A stretch of DNA of 64,000 nucleotides from Pseudomonas putida (GCF_009883635.2 NZ_CP026115.2:4526001-4590000), one strand, 5' to 3'. Shown: positions 9,111 through 19,257, numbered from the stretch's first letter. A program made the numbers and translations. Notes: generated by a model from the sequence alone, not told the origin.

Positions 9111-9208
9111 GCGGCACGCTATTGTCAAGCTGCCACCCGGCACACGTTTCATAAGCTTTTCTTTACATACTTAGAAACAAACTCAATAGAGAAATAAGGG
9201 GACTTAGA

Positions 9209-9481
9209 GTGAACAAGTCGGAACTGATTGACGCTATCGCTGCATCGGCTGACATTTCCAAGGCTGCCGCCGGCAAAGCTCTGGACGCTGTGATCGACTC
9301 CGTGACTGGCGCCCTGAAACAAGGCGACGACGTCGTTCTGGTTGGCTTCGGTACCTTCTCGGTCAAAGAGCGCGCCGAGCGCACCGGCCGTAACCCGCAA
9401 ACTGGCAAGGCGATCAAGATCGCTGCTGCCAAGGTTCCAGGTTTCAAGGCAGGCAAAGGCCTGAAAGACGCCGTCAACTAA
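9209..9481 (+). CDS. hupB: HU-beta DNA-binding protein
   Basis: HU dimers bend and compact DNA without sequence specificity. The 90-residue product carries the HU/IHF signature [22 protein letters not shown] with the arm prolines and arginines, and ends KDAVN. The start codon is GTG at 9209, supported by AAGGGGA seven bases upstream. No in-frame ATG would give a full-length protein. The gene follows lon, has its own strong promoter, and ends at a terminator before ppiD. Confidence 0.96.
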   Translation: MNKSELIDAIAASADISKAAAGKALDAVIDSVTGALKQGDDVVLVGFGTFSVKERAERTGRNPQTGKAIKIAAAKVPGFKAGKGLKDAVN

Positions 9482-9570
9482 GTCGTCTCTTTCAGCCGGA
9501 CCCGGCCTGGCCAGGTCCGAGCACGCTGATGGCGGGGCCGCAAACGTTCCCGCCTGACACGTTTGCTAAG

Positions 9571-9602
9571 AAAAGGCGCATCCTCGGATGCGCCTTTCTT
9601 TT
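9571..9602 (+). terminator. intrinsic terminator after hupB
   Basis: AAAAGGCGCATCC pairs with GGATGCGCCTTT, followed by CTTTTAT. The ppiD start is about 60 bases downstream. Confidence 0.85.
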
Positions 9603-9665
9603 ATCAGGATTCTACCCACGCTCCGCGGTTGTCGACGCAGTGGTACAGCCGTTTCTGGGGGACGC

Positions 9666-11537
9666 ATGCTGCAAAATATCAGGGACAATTCACAAGGTTG
9701 GATTGCCAAGACCATCATTGGCCTCATCGTCGTGTTGATGGCGTTGACCGGCTTTGAAGCCATTTTCAAGGCCGCCACCCACAGCCAGGACGCGGCCAAG
9801 GTGAACGGCCACACCATCAGCCAGAACGAGCTGAGCCAGGCCGCCGACATGCAGCGCCGCCAGCTGATGCAACAGCTGGGCAAGGATTTTGACCCAGCGC
9901 TGCTGGATGACAAATTGCTGCGCGAGTCTGCGCTCAAAGGCCTGATCGATCGCAAACTGCTGCTGCAGGGTGCCGAAGACGCCAAGTTCGCCTTCTCCGA
10001 AGCCGCGCTGGATCAAGTGATCCTGCAGACCCCGGAGTTCCAGGTCGATGGCAAGTTCAGCGCCGATCGTTTTGACCAAGTCATCCGCCAGATGGGCTAT
10101 GGCCGCATGCAATTCCGCGACATGCTCGGGGAAGAGATGCTGATCGGCCAGCTGCGTACCGGTATCGCCGGCAGCAGCTTCGTCACCGACCAGCAGGTCG
10201 ACGCCTTTGCGCGCCTGGAAAACCAGACCCGCGACTTCGCTTCCCTGACCTTTAAGGCCAACCCGGCGGCGGTCAAGGTCAGCGATGACGAAATCAAGGC
10301 GCACTACGACCAGCACGCCAAGGAGTTCATGACCCCGGACCAGGTGGTCATCGACTACATCGAGCTGAAAAAGTCGGCGTTCTTCGACCAGGTCAAGGTC
10401 ACCGACGAAGAGCTCAAGGCCCAGTACGAGAAGGAAGTCGCCAACCTCGCCGAACAGCGCCATGCCGCGCATATCCTCATCGAGGTCAACGACAAGGTCA
10501 CCGACGCCCAGGCCAAGGCCAAGGCCGAAGAGATCGAGCAGCGCCTGGCCAAGGGTGAAGACTTCGCCAAGCTGGCCAAGGAGTTCTCCCAGGACCCAGG
10601 TTCTGCCAGCAATGGCGGTGACCTCGGCTTCGCCGGCCCAGGCGTGTATGACCCGGCCTTCGAAGACAGCCTGTACAAGCTCAACGACGGCCAGGTGTCG
10701 GCCCCGGTGCGTACCGAGTTCGGTTACCACCTGATCAAGCTGCTGGGCAAGCAGGCGCCGGAAGTCCCGAGCTTCGCCAGCCTGAAGGACAAGCTGACCC
10801 GCGACTTGAAGACCCCGCTGGTCGAGCAGCGTTATGTCGATGCCAGCAAGCAGCTGCAGGATGCCGCCTACGAGGCTTCCGACCTCGCCCAGCCGGCCCA
10901 GGACCTGAACCTCAAGGTGCAGACTTCCGCTCCGTTCGGCCGCGAAGGCGGCGAGGGCATCACGGCCAACCGTGGCGTGATTCAGGCTGCGTTCTCCGAA
11001 GAGGTAATGGATGAAGGTGCCAACAGCACCGCCATCGAGCTGGACCCGGAGACCACCGTGGTGCTGCGCGTCAAGGAGCACCGCAAGCCGGAGCAACTGC
11101 CGCTGGAAGCCGTGGCCAAGAACATCAGCGAACACCTGGCCAAGGAGAAGGCGACTGCCGAACTCAAGACCAAGGCGGACAAGCTGATTGCCGGCCTGCG
11201 TGATGGTTCCATCGCTGCCGCTGGCGCTCACGACGGTCAGCAATGGAAGACTCACGAAGCCGTGACCCGTGGTCAGGACGGTATCGATCCTGCCGAACTG
11301 CAGACGCTGTTCCGCCTGGCCAAGCCGCAAGCCAAGGACAAGCCGGTGTACGGTAGCGTGGTCCTGGCCGACGGCAGCCTGGTCGTGCTGCAGCTCAAGG
11401 GCGTCAACGAAGGTGCCGCCGCCAGCGACGACGAGAAGCAGCAGATCCGCCGCTACCTCGCATCGCGTGCCGGGCAGCAGGACTTTGCGGCTTACCGCAA
11501 GCAGCTGGAAGGCACTGCCGACATCACTCGTTATTGA
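9666..11537 (+). CDS. ppiD: PpiD-like periplasmic chaperone / peptidyl-prolyl isomerase, membrane-anchored
   Basis: PpiD assists folding of secreted proteins as they leave the Sec translocon. The 623-residue product has a short cytosolic N-terminus, one membrane anchor at about residues 14-32 (IIGLIVVLMALTGFEAIF), a SurA-N-like chaperone region, and one parvulin domain around residues 260-365 (HAAHILIEV, GDLGFAGPG, TEFGYHLIKL). The ATG at 9666 follows GGGGGACGC and begins MLQNIRDNSQGW; the longer upstream frame is non-homologous and crosses the hupB terminator. The usual neighbour order hupB-ppiD is kept. Confidence 0.95.
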   Translation: MLQNIRDNSQGWIAKTIIGLIVVLMALTGFEAIFKAATHSQDAAKVNGHTISQNELSQAADMQRRQLMQQLGKDFDPALLDDKLLRESALKGLIDRKLLLQGAEDAKFAFSEAALDQVILQTPEFQVDGKFSADRFDQVIRQMGYGRMQFRDMLGEEMLIGQLRTGIAGSSFVTDQQVDAFARLENQTRDFASLTFKANPAAVKVSDDEIKAHYDQHAKEFMTPDQVVIDYIELKKSAFFDQVKVTDEELKAQYEKEVANLAEQRHAAHILIEVNDKVTDAQAKAKAEEIEQRLAKGEDFAKLAKEFSQDPGSASNGGDLGFAGPGVYDPAFEDSLYKLNDGQVSAPVRTEFGYHLIKLLGKQAPEVPSFASLKDKLTRDLKTPLVEQRYVDASKQLQDAAYEASDLAQPAQDLNLKVQTSAPFGREGGEGITANRGVIQAAFSEEVMDEGANSTAIELDPETTVVLRVKEHRKPEQLPLEAVAKNISEHLAKEKATAELKTKADKLIAGLRDGSIAAAGAHDGQQWKTHEAVTRGQDGIDPAELQTLFRLAKPQAKDKPVYGSVVLADGSLVVLQLKGVNEGAAASDDEKQQIRRYLASRAGQQDFAAYRKQLEGTADITRY

Positions 11538-11553
11538 GTGATGGACGCATGAT

Positions 11554-11582
11554 GAAACAGGCCGCGCGATGCGGCCTGTTTC
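11554..11582. terminator. terminator between convergent ppiD and the patatin gene
   Basis: GAAACAGGCCGC pairs with GCGGCCTGTTTC around GCGAT. A-rich and T-rich flanks allow use in both directions. Confidence 0.75.
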
Positions 11583-11602
11583 ATTTCTGCCGCCAGTACA
11601 GG

Positions 11603-12643
11603 CTAGCGTTTGACTCCCTCATAGTTGTCCAGCGTATCCCGCGCAATCTCCCGCCCCAGCGCAATCAGTTCCGGCGCCTTGTAGAACTCGAAGAACCGGC
11701 ACACCCGCTTGGGCACGTTGATCAGCACATCTGGCGGATACCCGGCAATCTTGTACTGCGCCAGTGAAGTCTGCATCACCTCGAAGCTCTGGTTGATCAG
11801 GTCGAGCAGCGAGGCCGGCCCGACGTTGTCGATGATGAACGAGCCGGTCGCCGACTTCGGTGCGCCTTCACGTTCGGGCGCTGCGGCGGGTTGCTGAGAT
11901 TCAGGGTCGGCCGTGTCGGCCAGCCACGGGTTGGGCGGCGCCAGCCCTTCGGCGACGATCTCTTGCTCGATGCGAATCAGCTCTTCGGCAGGCTTGCGCC
12001 GAAACGGCAGGCGTGAGCCGAGTGAGCTGAGCAGGGCGTCGAAGCGCATCTTGAAGGCTGCGGGCCGCTCGATCACCGGCAGCTGGTACTGCTTCTGGTT
12101 GGTGGCGTTGAGGTTGACCGCGATGATCAGATCACAATGGCTGGACACCACCGGTACGATTGGCAAGGGGTTGAGAATGCCGCCGTCGACCAGCATGCGG
12201 TTGCCTTGCATCACTGGCGTGAACAGGCTCGGAATCGCCGCCGAAGCACGCATGGCCTGATGCAGGCAGCCCTCCTGGAACCAGATTTCCTGCTGGTTGG
12301 TAAGGTCGGCCGCTACCGCCGTGTAAGGGATGCGCAGCTGCTCGATGTTCATGTCGCCAACGATCTTGCGAATCTGGCCAAACACCTTGTCACCGCGGAT
12401 GGCACCAAGGCGAAAGCTGACGTCGACCAGGCGCAGCACGTCCAGGTAGTCCAGGCTTTCGATCCAGTTGCGGTATTCCTCTAGTTTGCCTGCCGCGTAG
12501 ATGCCGCCAATCACTGCGCCCATGGAGCAGCCGGCGATACAGGCGATATCGTAGCCGCGCCGTTCGATTTCCTCGATCACGCCGATATGGGCATACCCAC
12601 GAGCGCCTCCCGATCCCAACACCAATGCCACGCGTTTGCTCAT
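11603..12643 (-). CDS. patatin-like phospholipase (RssA/NTE family)
   Basis: This is a predicted lipid acyl hydrolase of the patatin fold, using a Ser-Asp dyad. The 346-residue product shows the oxyanion loop GSGGARG (10-16), the nucleophile motif GCSMG with Ser40, and DGG with Asp153. The linker around residues 225-260 is Pro/Ala-rich, and the C-terminal part (FIIDNVGPASLLDLINQSFEVM) is typical of bacterial NTE-type proteins. There is no signal peptide. The substrate is unknown. It is convergent with ppiD and divergent from the small lipoprotein gene. A second, unrelated-looking patatin is at 49870-50949. Confidence 0.85.
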   Translation of the reverse strand: MSKRVALVLGSGGARGYAHIGVIEEIERRGYDIACIAGCSMGAVIGGIYAAGKLEEYRNWIESLDYLDVLRLVDVSFRLGAIRGDKVFGQIRKIVGDMNIEQLRIPYTAVAADLTNQQEIWFQEGCLHQAMRASAAIPSLFTPVMQGNRMLVDGGILNPLPIVPVVSSHCDLIIAVNLNATNQKQYQLPVIERPAAFKMRFDALLSSLGSRLPFRRKPAEELIRIEQEIVAEGLAPPNPWLADTADPESQQPAAAPEREGAPKSATGSFIIDNVGPASLLDLINQSFEVMQTSLAQYKIAGYPPDVLINVPKRVCRFFEFYKAPELIALGREIARDTLDNYEGVKR

Positions 12644-12797
12644 GAGCTTTCCCCGGCTTGTGCAACCATGGTCCTACAATGCACCGAGCGTTGCCTGTGC
12701 TTCAATAAACACTCTAGGCAAAGCATGTCAGGCGCGGCACTTTTCATCCGGCCGGGCGTCGAACAGCCACTCTATTTCAACCGTTGAGGTAACACCG

Positions 12798-13076
12798 ATG
12801 AAAGCCTGGATCTGCCTTCCACTGATTGCCCTGGCGCTGGCCGGTTGCGCGGGTAAGACGGCTTATCGTGAAAGCTGCGCGACACAGCTCGATGCCGCCT
12901 GGAAGGAACTTGACCTGGCCAAGGCCGAAGGCTTCGCCGGCGCCGTAAGCTACTCCAAGGCGCTGTCGCTGTTGACCGGCGCCAAGACTCAGCAGCAGTT
13001 CGAAGGTTACGAGAGCTGCACCAACAAAGCCGAAAAGGCCCGATTCTACATTCGTGAGTCGCGCGCCGGGCGCTGA
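12798..13076 (+). CDS. small predicted lipoprotein
   Basis: The product is 92 residues with a lipoprotein signal peptide ending in the lipobox LAGC (Cys17 would be lipidated). The mature part is short, helical and charged, with two more cysteines (SCAT and SCTN) that could form a disulfide. The function is not recognised. The ATG at 12798 has GAGGT nine bases upstream. It lies 14 bases before the CHAD-domain gene, suggesting co-transcription. Confidence 0.75.
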   Translation: MKAWICLPLIALALAGCAGKTAYRESCATQLDAAWKELDLAKAEGFAGAVSYSKALSLLTGAKTQQQFEGYESCTNKAEKARFYIRESRAGR

Positions 13077-13090
13077 CCAAGGAGCGTCAC

Positions 13091-13870
13091 ATGTCCGCCA
13101 TGCTCGATCATCTCGTTGCCCAGTTGCTGGCCTTGCAGGTGCGTCTGCTGGCCTGTCGCGAGCGCCTGGACGCCAATACCGACAGCGAGGCCCTGCACGA
13201 CCTGCGGACCACTCTGCGGCGCCTGCGCAGCCTGCTGCGGCCACTGAAGGGGCTGCCGGGGGTGGAGCAACTGGAGGAGGCGGCCAAGTCATTGGGCACT
13301 TTGACCACGCCCCTGCGTGATCGTGAGGTGCTGGCCGCCGAGCTGATCGGGCGCGGCCATGTCGAAGCCGGGCAGCGGCGCCTGGCAGGGCGCGACAGGA
13401 CCTTCGCCAGCGTTGCCGCCAGCCCGCAGTTGACCCGGGTGCTGGCGATCGTCGATGCGTTTCCGCTGTTCTTGCGGGCAGCGGATCGCGAGGGGCTGGC
13501 CAAGTCGCTGGGCAAGCGTATCGACAAGCGCCTGCTCAAACAGTGGCACAAACTGCGCGGGGCCCTGCAGGACCCAGCCCATGATCGCCATCGCTTGCGC
13601 CTGCTGATCAAGCGGGTGCGCTATGGCGACGAGGCCTATCCGCAGCTCGACCATGCCGGCAAGAAACTGCAGCGCCTGTTGAAGAAGGCCCAAGGGGATC
13701 TGGGTGATTGGCATGACCGCCTGCAGTGGTTGCTGCAGGCCAAGGACCACCCCGACCTGGCGCCTTGCACGGTCGACTGGGAGCAGGAGCTGCACGAGGC
13801 AGAGCGCACCTCCGATGTCACCCTTGATGCGCTGCAGGCCGCGCTAAAGCGGCGTCAGCCCGGCAAATGA
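13091..13870 (+). CDS. CHAD-domain protein
   Basis: The 259-residue all-helical protein has the conserved His and Arg pattern of CHAD domains: LHDLRTTLRRLRSLLRP near residue 35 and RHRLRLLIKRVRYGDEAY in the second half. CHAD domains bind polyphosphate through these basic residues and are often linked to polyphosphate granules or CYTH phosphatases. No CYTH domain is present here. An AAGGAG site precedes the ATG at 13091. It is likely co-transcribed with the lipoprotein upstream. Confidence 0.85.
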   Translation: MSAMLDHLVAQLLALQVRLLACRERLDANTDSEALHDLRTTLRRLRSLLRPLKGLPGVEQLEEAAKSLGTLTTPLRDREVLAAELIGRGHVEAGQRRLAGRDRTFASVAASPQLTRVLAIVDAFPLFLRAADREGLAKSLGKRIDKRLLKQWHKLRGALQDPAHDRHRLRLLIKRVRYGDEAYPQLDHAGKKLQRLLKKAQGDLGDWHDRLQWLLQAKDHPDLAPCTVDWEQELHEAERTSDVTLDALQAALKRRQPGK

Positions 13871-13945
13871 CCGATATGCGGGCTGATCGGCCGGGGTTTG
13901 CTGGCTAGTATTGGCGGACCTTTCGTTACAGGCAGGAGCCGGCCG

Positions 13946-14743
13946 ATGAATTTCAACCAATTGCTCGACGCCGTGCGGGAAAACCCTGGCGCGGTCAGCA
14001 TTCCGCCCAGCTGGGCTCAGGGGCGGGCCGTGTTCGGCGGCCTGATGGCTGCCCTCGTTCATGAAAGCATGCGCCTGAAGCTGGCTGATGACCGCCCGGT
14101 GCGCTCGCTGGCCATCAGCTTCGTCAGCCCGGCGGCAGCGGATATGCCCATTCGTTTCGAGGTCGAGGTGCTGCGTGAGGGCAAGGCGGTCAGCACGCTG
14201 CTGGGCCGCGCCATTCAGAATGGTCAGGTGGTGACGCTGGTGCAGGGTAATTTCGGTGCGGGTCGGCCATCGGTGGTCGATGTTGCGGCTGCACCCGCCG
14301 TGGAGATGAAACCACTTGAGCAGGCGGCGCCGGAGTTGCCCTACATCAAGGGCGTCACTCCAGAGTTCATGCGCCATGTCGCCTTGCGTTGGGCGGTGGG
14401 CGGCCTGCCGTTCAGTGGCAATCAGTCGCGTTACATGGGCGGCTGGGTGCGCTTGCGCGATGTTGCCGAAGAGCAGGTCAACGAGGCGCATCTGCTGGCC
14501 TTGGTGGATGCTTGGCCTCCGAGCCTGATGCCGTTCCTCAAGCAGCCTGCGGCAGGCAGTACGCTGACCTGGACCATCGAATTCATCCAGCCGACGGCGA
14601 AACTGTCCACGTTGGACTGGTGCTATTACCGTGTCGAGACCGAACATGCGCGTGACGGCTATGGCCATGCAGCGGCAGCATTGTGGAGTGCAGAAGGGCA
14701 GCTGCTGGCCTTGAGCCGGCAAACGGTCACGGTGTTCGCCTGA
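13946..14743 (+). CDS. acyl-CoA thioesterase-like protein (double hot-dog, TesB-like)
   Basis: The 265-residue product has the two-hot-dog layout of TesB-related thioesterases. An N-terminal half contains WAQGRAVFGGLMAALVHES and SLAISFVSPA, and a C-terminal half contains MGGWVRLRD, LVDAWPPSLMP and WTIEFIQP. It probably hydrolyses acyl-CoA thioesters in the cytosol, with chain length unknown. The ATG at 13946 follows GGCAGGAGCCGGCCG. It stands 75 bases after the CHAD gene and is convergent with the Mpo1-like gene. Confidence 0.8.
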   Translation: MNFNQLLDAVRENPGAVSIPPSWAQGRAVFGGLMAALVHESMRLKLADDRPVRSLAISFVSPAAADMPIRFEVEVLREGKAVSTLLGRAIQNGQVVTLVQGNFGAGRPSVVDVAAAPAVEMKPLEQAAPELPYIKGVTPEFMRHVALRWAVGGLPFSGNQSRYMGGWVRLRDVAEEQVNEAHLLALVDAWPPSLMPFLKQPAAGSTLTWTIEFIQPTAKLSTLDWCYYRVETEHARDGYGHAAAALWSAEGQLLALSRQTVTVFA

Positions 14744-14746
14744 TCT

Positions 14747-15115
14747 TCAGCGCCGGTGCTTGTGCCGTTCGCGCCAGGCCTTCCACCAGGCGCCGCTGAG
14801 GACGAAGCGCGGGAAGGTGACGAATTGCTCGGTCAGTAGCCGCTGCACGGCGTCCTTGCGGTTGGCGAACGGTTCCGGCTGTTCAGCTTCCAGGCGATGC
14901 CCGTGGCGTTGCAGGCCCAGGCCGGCGATCAGGGCAATGACGCCGACGGCGATCTGGCCCAGGTCCAGGGCGAACAGGCCTGACAGCACCAGCAGGACAC
15001 CGAGGATGAACAACGGCACCGCGATCAGGTGCAACACCAGGTTGGTCGGGTGCCGGTGATTGTGGTGGTAGCCACGCCATTGCCAGGCGTGCAGGTTGGG
15101 CAGTCGTTTGCTCAT
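14747..15115 (-). CDS. Mpo1-like (DUF962) membrane protein
   Basis: The 122-residue product has a histidine-rich N-terminal motif (WRGYHHNHRHPTN) followed by two hydrophobic helices (LVLHLIAVPLFILGVLLVLS and IAVGVIALIAGLGL) and a basic tail. This matches the small DUF962/Mpo1 family; the yeast member is an Fe-dependent dioxygenase of 2-hydroxy fatty acids. Activity in Pseudomonas is inferred only from family. It ends three bases past the convergent thioesterase gene. Confidence 0.7.
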   Translation of the reverse strand: MSKRLPNLHAWQWRGYHHNHRHPTNLVLHLIAVPLFILGVLLVLSGLFALDLGQIAVGVIALIAGLGLQRHGHRLEAEQPEPFANRKDAVQRLLTEQFVTFPRFVLSGAWWKAWRERHKHRR

Positions 15116-15214
15116 GGGCAGGTCCTCGCGATGTTCGTCGCGCTATTCGTTACAGGCATGCCCAAAGCTTAGTGCGGCCCCGGTTACGGGGCCAATCGAG
15201 GCTGGCTATGGCGA

Positions 15215-16693
15215 CTATAGCTTGAGCTGGCCAATGGCCTTGCTCAGTTCGCCGGCCAGGGTCGCCAGCTGGCTGCTGGTGGTGGCCGAACCGACGGTCT
15301 GCTGCACGGTCTCTTCGGTGACATCGCGGATGCTCACCACCGCGCGGTTCATTTCTTCGGCCACCTGGCTTTGTTGCTCGGCGGCGACGGCAATCTGCGT
15401 GTTGCTCTCGCGCATCTGGGCGACCGCGCCGGTAATCTCGGCCAGTGCCGCGCCAGCCTCCTGGGCCTGGCGGACGCAGTCGTCGGCCTTGTAAGAACTT
15501 TCCTGCATGAACTCCACGGCGTCGCGGGTGCCGGCTTGCAGGTCGGCAACCATTCGGGTGATTTCGTCGGTGGAGGTCTGCACGCGCTTGGCCAGGTTGC
15601 GCACTTCATCGGCAACCACGGCAAAACCACGGCCCAGGTCGCCAGCGCGGGCGGCTTCGATGGCGGCGTTGAGTGCCAGCAGGTTGGTCTGCTCGGCAAT
15701 GCTGTGAATGACCCCGACCACGCTGTTGATCTTCTGGCTGTCGTCGGCAAGCTGACGAATCATTTCGGCGGTTTGCTGAACGCCGCTGGAAAGCCCGGCG
15801 ATCGAATCCTGCACCCGGCTGACCACTGCCTTGCCACTGCCGGCAAGGGTATCGGCGGTCTGCGACAAGTCGCGGGTGGCGCCAGCATGCTGGGCAATGT
15901 GGTGCACAGTGGCTGTCATTTCGTTGATCGCCGTGGCCGCCTGGTCGGTCTCGCTCTGCTGGCCGAGCATGCCATGGCGCACGTCGTTCATGCTCGCGGC
16001 CAGGCGCGCGGCCCCGGAGTCCAGCTGCGCGGCTGTGTGGGCGACGGTGCTGACCACGCGGTGGTAAGTGGCCTGCATGGCGTTGAAGGCGCCGGCCATC
16101 TGGCCGACTTCGTCACCGCAGGCCAGGGGCACGCGGGCCGACAGGTCGCCGGTCTTCTCGACGTGCAGCATCACGTCCTTGAGGGTATTGAGCTGGCTGA
16201 GCAGGAAGCGGATCAGCAGCTGCGAGGCACCGAGCATCGCCAGCATCAGGATCAGCACGCAGAAAGCGTAGTTGCTGAAGCGGTCGAAGAACACCTGGCG
16301 CAGGCTTGGCGCGGCTGCCAACACGGCCAGTTGCTGGTCGCCATGGCGTATCACCTGGGCGCCGCGCAGCGGGTTATCGCCGAGGATCCACCCGGCCGGC
16401 AGGGCTACCCAGCCTTGTGCATTGGCCAGGGCTTCGAGATCTTCACCCGCGTAAGTGGGAGTCTGGCCGGGTTGCCAGGTGATCAGGTTGGCCTGGCGGG
16501 GCAGGGGCTGCGCGGTGGGCCAGGCGGCCAGCAGTTCGGCCTGGGCTTGCGCCTGGGCCTGGGCGGCATCGGCGCGGGCGCGTTGCTCCAGATGCACTGC
16601 ATACAGCACCAGCAGCAAGGTCGTGACGAAGGCCACCGCGTTGACGGCCCAGAATTTGTACTTCAGGGAAATATTGCTAAGCCAGGCACCCAT
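15215..16693 (-). CDS. methyl-accepting chemotaxis protein
   Basis: The product is a 492-residue transmembrane chemoreceptor. TM1 spans about 16-32, a small sensor region of roughly 105 residues lies in the periplasm, and TM2 spans about 142-162. A HAMP domain follows, then the signalling helix with the conserved tip at residues 331-369 ([32 protein letters not shown]). The sensor region is too short for a dCache domain and carries no motif I can assign, so the ligand is unknown. Methylation regions ([15 protein letters not shown]) are present. The gene stands alone. Confidence 0.92.
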   Translation of the reverse strand: MGAWLSNISLKYKFWAVNAVAFVTTLLLVLYAVHLEQRARADAAQAQAQAQAELLAAWPTAQPLPRQANLITWQPGQTPTYAGEDLEALANAQGWVALPAGWILGDNPLRGAQVIRHGDQQLAVLAAAPSLRQVFFDRFSNYAFCVLILMLAMLGASQLLIRFLLSQLNTLKDVMLHVEKTGDLSARVPLACGDEVGQMAGAFNAMQATYHRVVSTVAHTAAQLDSGAARLAASMNDVRHGMLGQQSETDQAATAINEMTATVHHIAQHAGATRDLSQTADTLAGSGKAVVSRVQDSIAGLSSGVQQTAEMIRQLADDSQKINSVVGVIHSIAEQTNLLALNAAIEAARAGDLGRGFAVVADEVRNLAKRVQTSTDEITRMVADLQAGTRDAVEFMQESSYKADDCVRQAQEAGAALAEITGAVAQMRESNTQIAVAAEQQSQVAEEMNRAVVSIRDVTEETVQQTVGSATTSSQLATLAGELSKAIGQLKL

Positions 16694-16781
16694 GGGTAGG
16701 TCTTCTCTGAGTTGAGCGGAAACATTATTGGCAAGGTGCCATCATTGTGCCCACTCACTCGAGAATCGCTTATGACATGAG

Positions 16782-17579
16782 TCAAGGAAGTTGAAAGAAG
16801 GCTTTGGCCGTAGCGCTGGTGTGCCGGGCGCAGTGCTCGATGCTCTCGTTGCGGTGCAATGCCACTTCGCGCAGCACCTCGGTCAGGAACGCTGGCTCGT
16901 TGCGGCCGTTCTTAGGCTTCGGCCGCAGGCTGCGTGGCAGCAGGTAGGGCGCGTCGCTTTCCAGCATCAGCCGGCCTTCGGCAATATTGCCCACCAGCGG
17001 ATGCAGGTGGGTGCCGCGACGCTCGTCACAGATCCAGCCGGTGATGCCGATGTGCAGGTCCATGTCCAGGTAGGCGAACAGGGCTTCGCGCTCACCGGTG
17101 AAGCAATGCACCACGGCGGCTGGCAGGTGGTCGCGGTAATCCTTGAGGATGGCCAGCAGGCGCTCGCTGGCATCGCGTTCGTGCAGGAACACCGGAAGGC
17201 GCAGTTCCGCCGCCATTGCCAGCTGGGCTTCCAGGGCTTTCTCCTGCAGTGGGCGAGGGGAGAAATCACGGTTGAAATCCAGCCCGCATTCACCCACGGC
17301 ACGTACCCGTGCTTCAGCCAACAGCTGGCGCAGTTGCCGCTCGCTGTTGCCATCCCAGGACTTGGCATCGTGCGGGTGCACGCCGGCCGTGGCGAACAGG
17401 TGCTGGCTGTCACCATCGAGCTGCTGGCAGAGCTCCAGCGCCTGCTCGCTGACCTCCAGGCTGGTGCCGGTCAGGACCATCTGGACCACGCCGGCCTCGA
17501 TGGCGCGCTCGACGATGGCGGCCTGCTGGTCGTGGAAACTGCTGTTGGTCAGGTTGACGCCGATATCGATCAGTTGCAT
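16782..17579 (-). CDS. tatD: TatD-family metal-dependent hydrolase / DNase
   Basis: The 265-residue TIM-barrel hydrolase is close to E. coli TatD: it starts with [11 protein letters not shown] and has [33 protein letters not shown] and [10 protein letters not shown]. Like E. coli TatD itself, and unlike YcfH or YjjV, it lacks the N-terminal HxH pair. The family has 3'-5' exonuclease activity on DNA. I chose the ATG at 17579, preceded by GAGGTAGCAC; the frame stays open to 17678. It is divergent from the transglycosylase gene. Confidence 0.92.
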   Translation of the reverse strand: MQLIDIGVNLTNSSFHDQQAAIVERAIEAGVVQMVLTGTSLEVSEQALELCQQLDGDSQHLFATAGVHPHDAKSWDGNSERQLRQLLAEARVRAVGECGLDFNRDFSPRPLQEKALEAQLAMAAELRLPVFLHERDASERLLAILKDYRDHLPAAVVHCFTGEREALFAYLDMDLHIGITGWICDERRGTHLHPLVGNIAEGRLMLESDAPYLLPRSLRPKPKNGRNEPAFLTEVLREVALHRNESIEHCARHTSATAKAFFQLP

Positions 17580-17737
17580 GGTGCTACCTCGTGCCGCGGG
17601 GCGGCCAGCATAGCAAAAAGCGTGATATTCGGAAAAAACCAAGAACTTCAGGCGTTTGCCGTGGTCTTTTACCGTCATTTCTCACGACCGCGCATACCAC
17701 CATGGCTGCCGCCCACCGACCACGGACACGAATTCGC

Positions 17738-19144
17738 ATGCTGCGATACCTGCTGACCCTGTTGCTGATGCTCGGGCTGACCACGGTCGGTCCGGCCTAT
17801 GCACGGCTGCCGGGGCCACAGCAGAACGTGCCGGCGAACACGGCCCGTGACCTGCAGCAGATCCGCAGTACCAAGGTGCTGCGCGTGCTGGTCAACCAGA
17901 GCCGCAACAGCTCGGGTGAGATCAAGGGCGAGCCGGTGGGTATCGAGTATTACCGCCTGCGTGGCCTTGAACATTATCTCAATGCCCGTGCCGGCGATGG
18001 CCAGCAGATCCGCCTGAAAATCATTCCACGGGCCAAGGAGCAACTGCTGGGTGCCTTGCAGCGCGGTGAGGGTGACCTGGCCGCACCGGGCGAACTGCTG
18101 GACCCGGCCGTGACGGGTGGGGTCAACAGCAGTGCGCCGGTGCTGGATCACGTGGCGTTGCTGCTGGTCGGGCGCAAGGGTGAGCGCAGCTACACCCGTG
18201 CCGATCAGCTGTCTGGGCGTACGGTGGCATTGACCAGCGCCAGCGCGGCAGGGGCAGTGATTCAGCAGCTCAATCAGCAGCTGGCACTGCGCAAGCGGGC
18301 GCCGATCAAGATCGAATGGGTCGATTCGACCCTGGCGGTGGAAGATGTGCTGGAGATGGTCCAGGCCGGTATCTATCCATTGACCATGGTAGAGCGCCCG
18401 ATCGCCCAGCGCTGGGCCAGGGTCATGCCGAACCTGCGCCTGGACACCCGGGTGCAACTGGGGCAGGCGCAGGCCATGCGTTGGTATGTGCGGCGTGATG
18501 CAACCATGCTGCTGGCCACGGTTGATCGCTTTCTGCAGGGTTATCGCGCGCCGGAAAACCAGGATGCGGCCTTCGAGCGCATCTACCGGCGCCAGTACCG
18601 TGTGCACAACCCGTTGGCGCGCAAGGATCGCCAGCGCTTGAGCGCACTGCGCCCAGTGTTGCAGAAGCATGGTGAAGCGCAGCAGATCGACTGGTTGAAC
18701 CTGGCGGCCCTGGCCTTCAAGGAATCCACCCTGAACCCTGCGGCACGCGGTAGCGGCGGGGCACACGGCCTGATGCAGATCACCCCGTCGGCAGCGCAAC
18801 GGGTGGGAGTCAGCGACACCGGCTCGGTCGATGGCAATGTCCAGGCCAGCGCGCGCTATCTGGCGCTGATCCGCCGCAAGTTCTTCGCCAGCCCGCAGAT
18901 CAACGAGCGCGAGCGCATGGCGTTTGTGCTGGCGGCCTACAACCTTGGCCCGGAGCGGGTCCAGGCCATGCGCGCCGAGGCCCGCAAGCGCGGCCTCAAC
19001 GGTAATCAGTGGTTCTTCCAGACCGAGCGCATCGCCATGGAGCAGGTCGGCATGGGGCCGGTCAATTTCGTCAACAGCGTCAACAAGTACTTCCTGGCGT
19101 TCAATCGCGAACGTCTGGCACTGGAGCGTGTGGTCAGTCGCTGA
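17738..19144 (+). CDS. MltF-like membrane-associated lytic transglycosylase with an SBP-like domain
   Basis: The 468-residue product has a signal peptide at residues 1-22 (cleavage near AYA), then a solute-binding-protein type 3-like domain (about 40-290). A C-terminal SLT domain (about 310-440) has the catalytic Glu329 in FKESTLNP and the companion motifs GAHGLMQITP and VLAAYNLGPERV. It should cleave peptidoglycan to 1,6-anhydro-muropeptides in the periplasm. The domain order is that of MltF. The ATG at 17738 gives a clean signal peptide; an upstream ATG at 17702 is possible. A canonical ribosome-binding site is lacking. Confidence 0.85.
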   Translation: MLRYLLTLLLMLGLTTVGPAYARLPGPQQNVPANTARDLQQIRSTKVLRVLVNQSRNSSGEIKGEPVGIEYYRLRGLEHYLNARAGDGQQIRLKIIPRAKEQLLGALQRGEGDLAAPGELLDPAVTGGVNSSAPVLDHVALLLVGRKGERSYTRADQLSGRTVALTSASAAGAVIQQLNQQLALRKRAPIKIEWVDSTLAVEDVLEMVQAGIYPLTMVERPIAQRWARVMPNLRLDTRVQLGQAQAMRWYVRRDATMLLATVDRFLQGYRAPENQDAAFERIYRRQYRVHNPLARKDRQRLSALRPVLQKHGEAQQIDWLNLAALAFKESTLNPAARGSGGAHGLMQITPSAAQRVGVSDTGSVDGNVQASARYLALIRRKFFASPQINERERMAFVLAAYNLGPERVQAMRAEARKRGLNGNQWFFQTERIAMEQVGMGPVNFVNSVNKYFLAFNRERLALERVVSR

Positions 19145-19184
19145 CAAATCGATTTTGTCGATTGTTATGTTGGGTTTTTTGCGA

Positions 19185-19212
19185 TTTTCATATCAGATGA
19201 ATTGATTATGAT
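19185..19212 (+). promoter_or_regulatory. candidate promoter of the DoxX gene
   Basis: TTTTCA (19185-19190), a 16-base spacer and TATGAT (19207-19212) lie in an AT-rich stretch 46 bases before the ATG at 19258. Confidence 0.4.
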
Positions 19213-19257
19213 GGCGCCCATCCCAACACAACATCCCAGTTTCAAGGACGCTTCGAA

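Noticed and set aside
6600..9152. 850-codon minus-strand open frame opposite lon
   Set aside because: It is an antisense shadow of Lon, with no ribosome-binding site and no family features.
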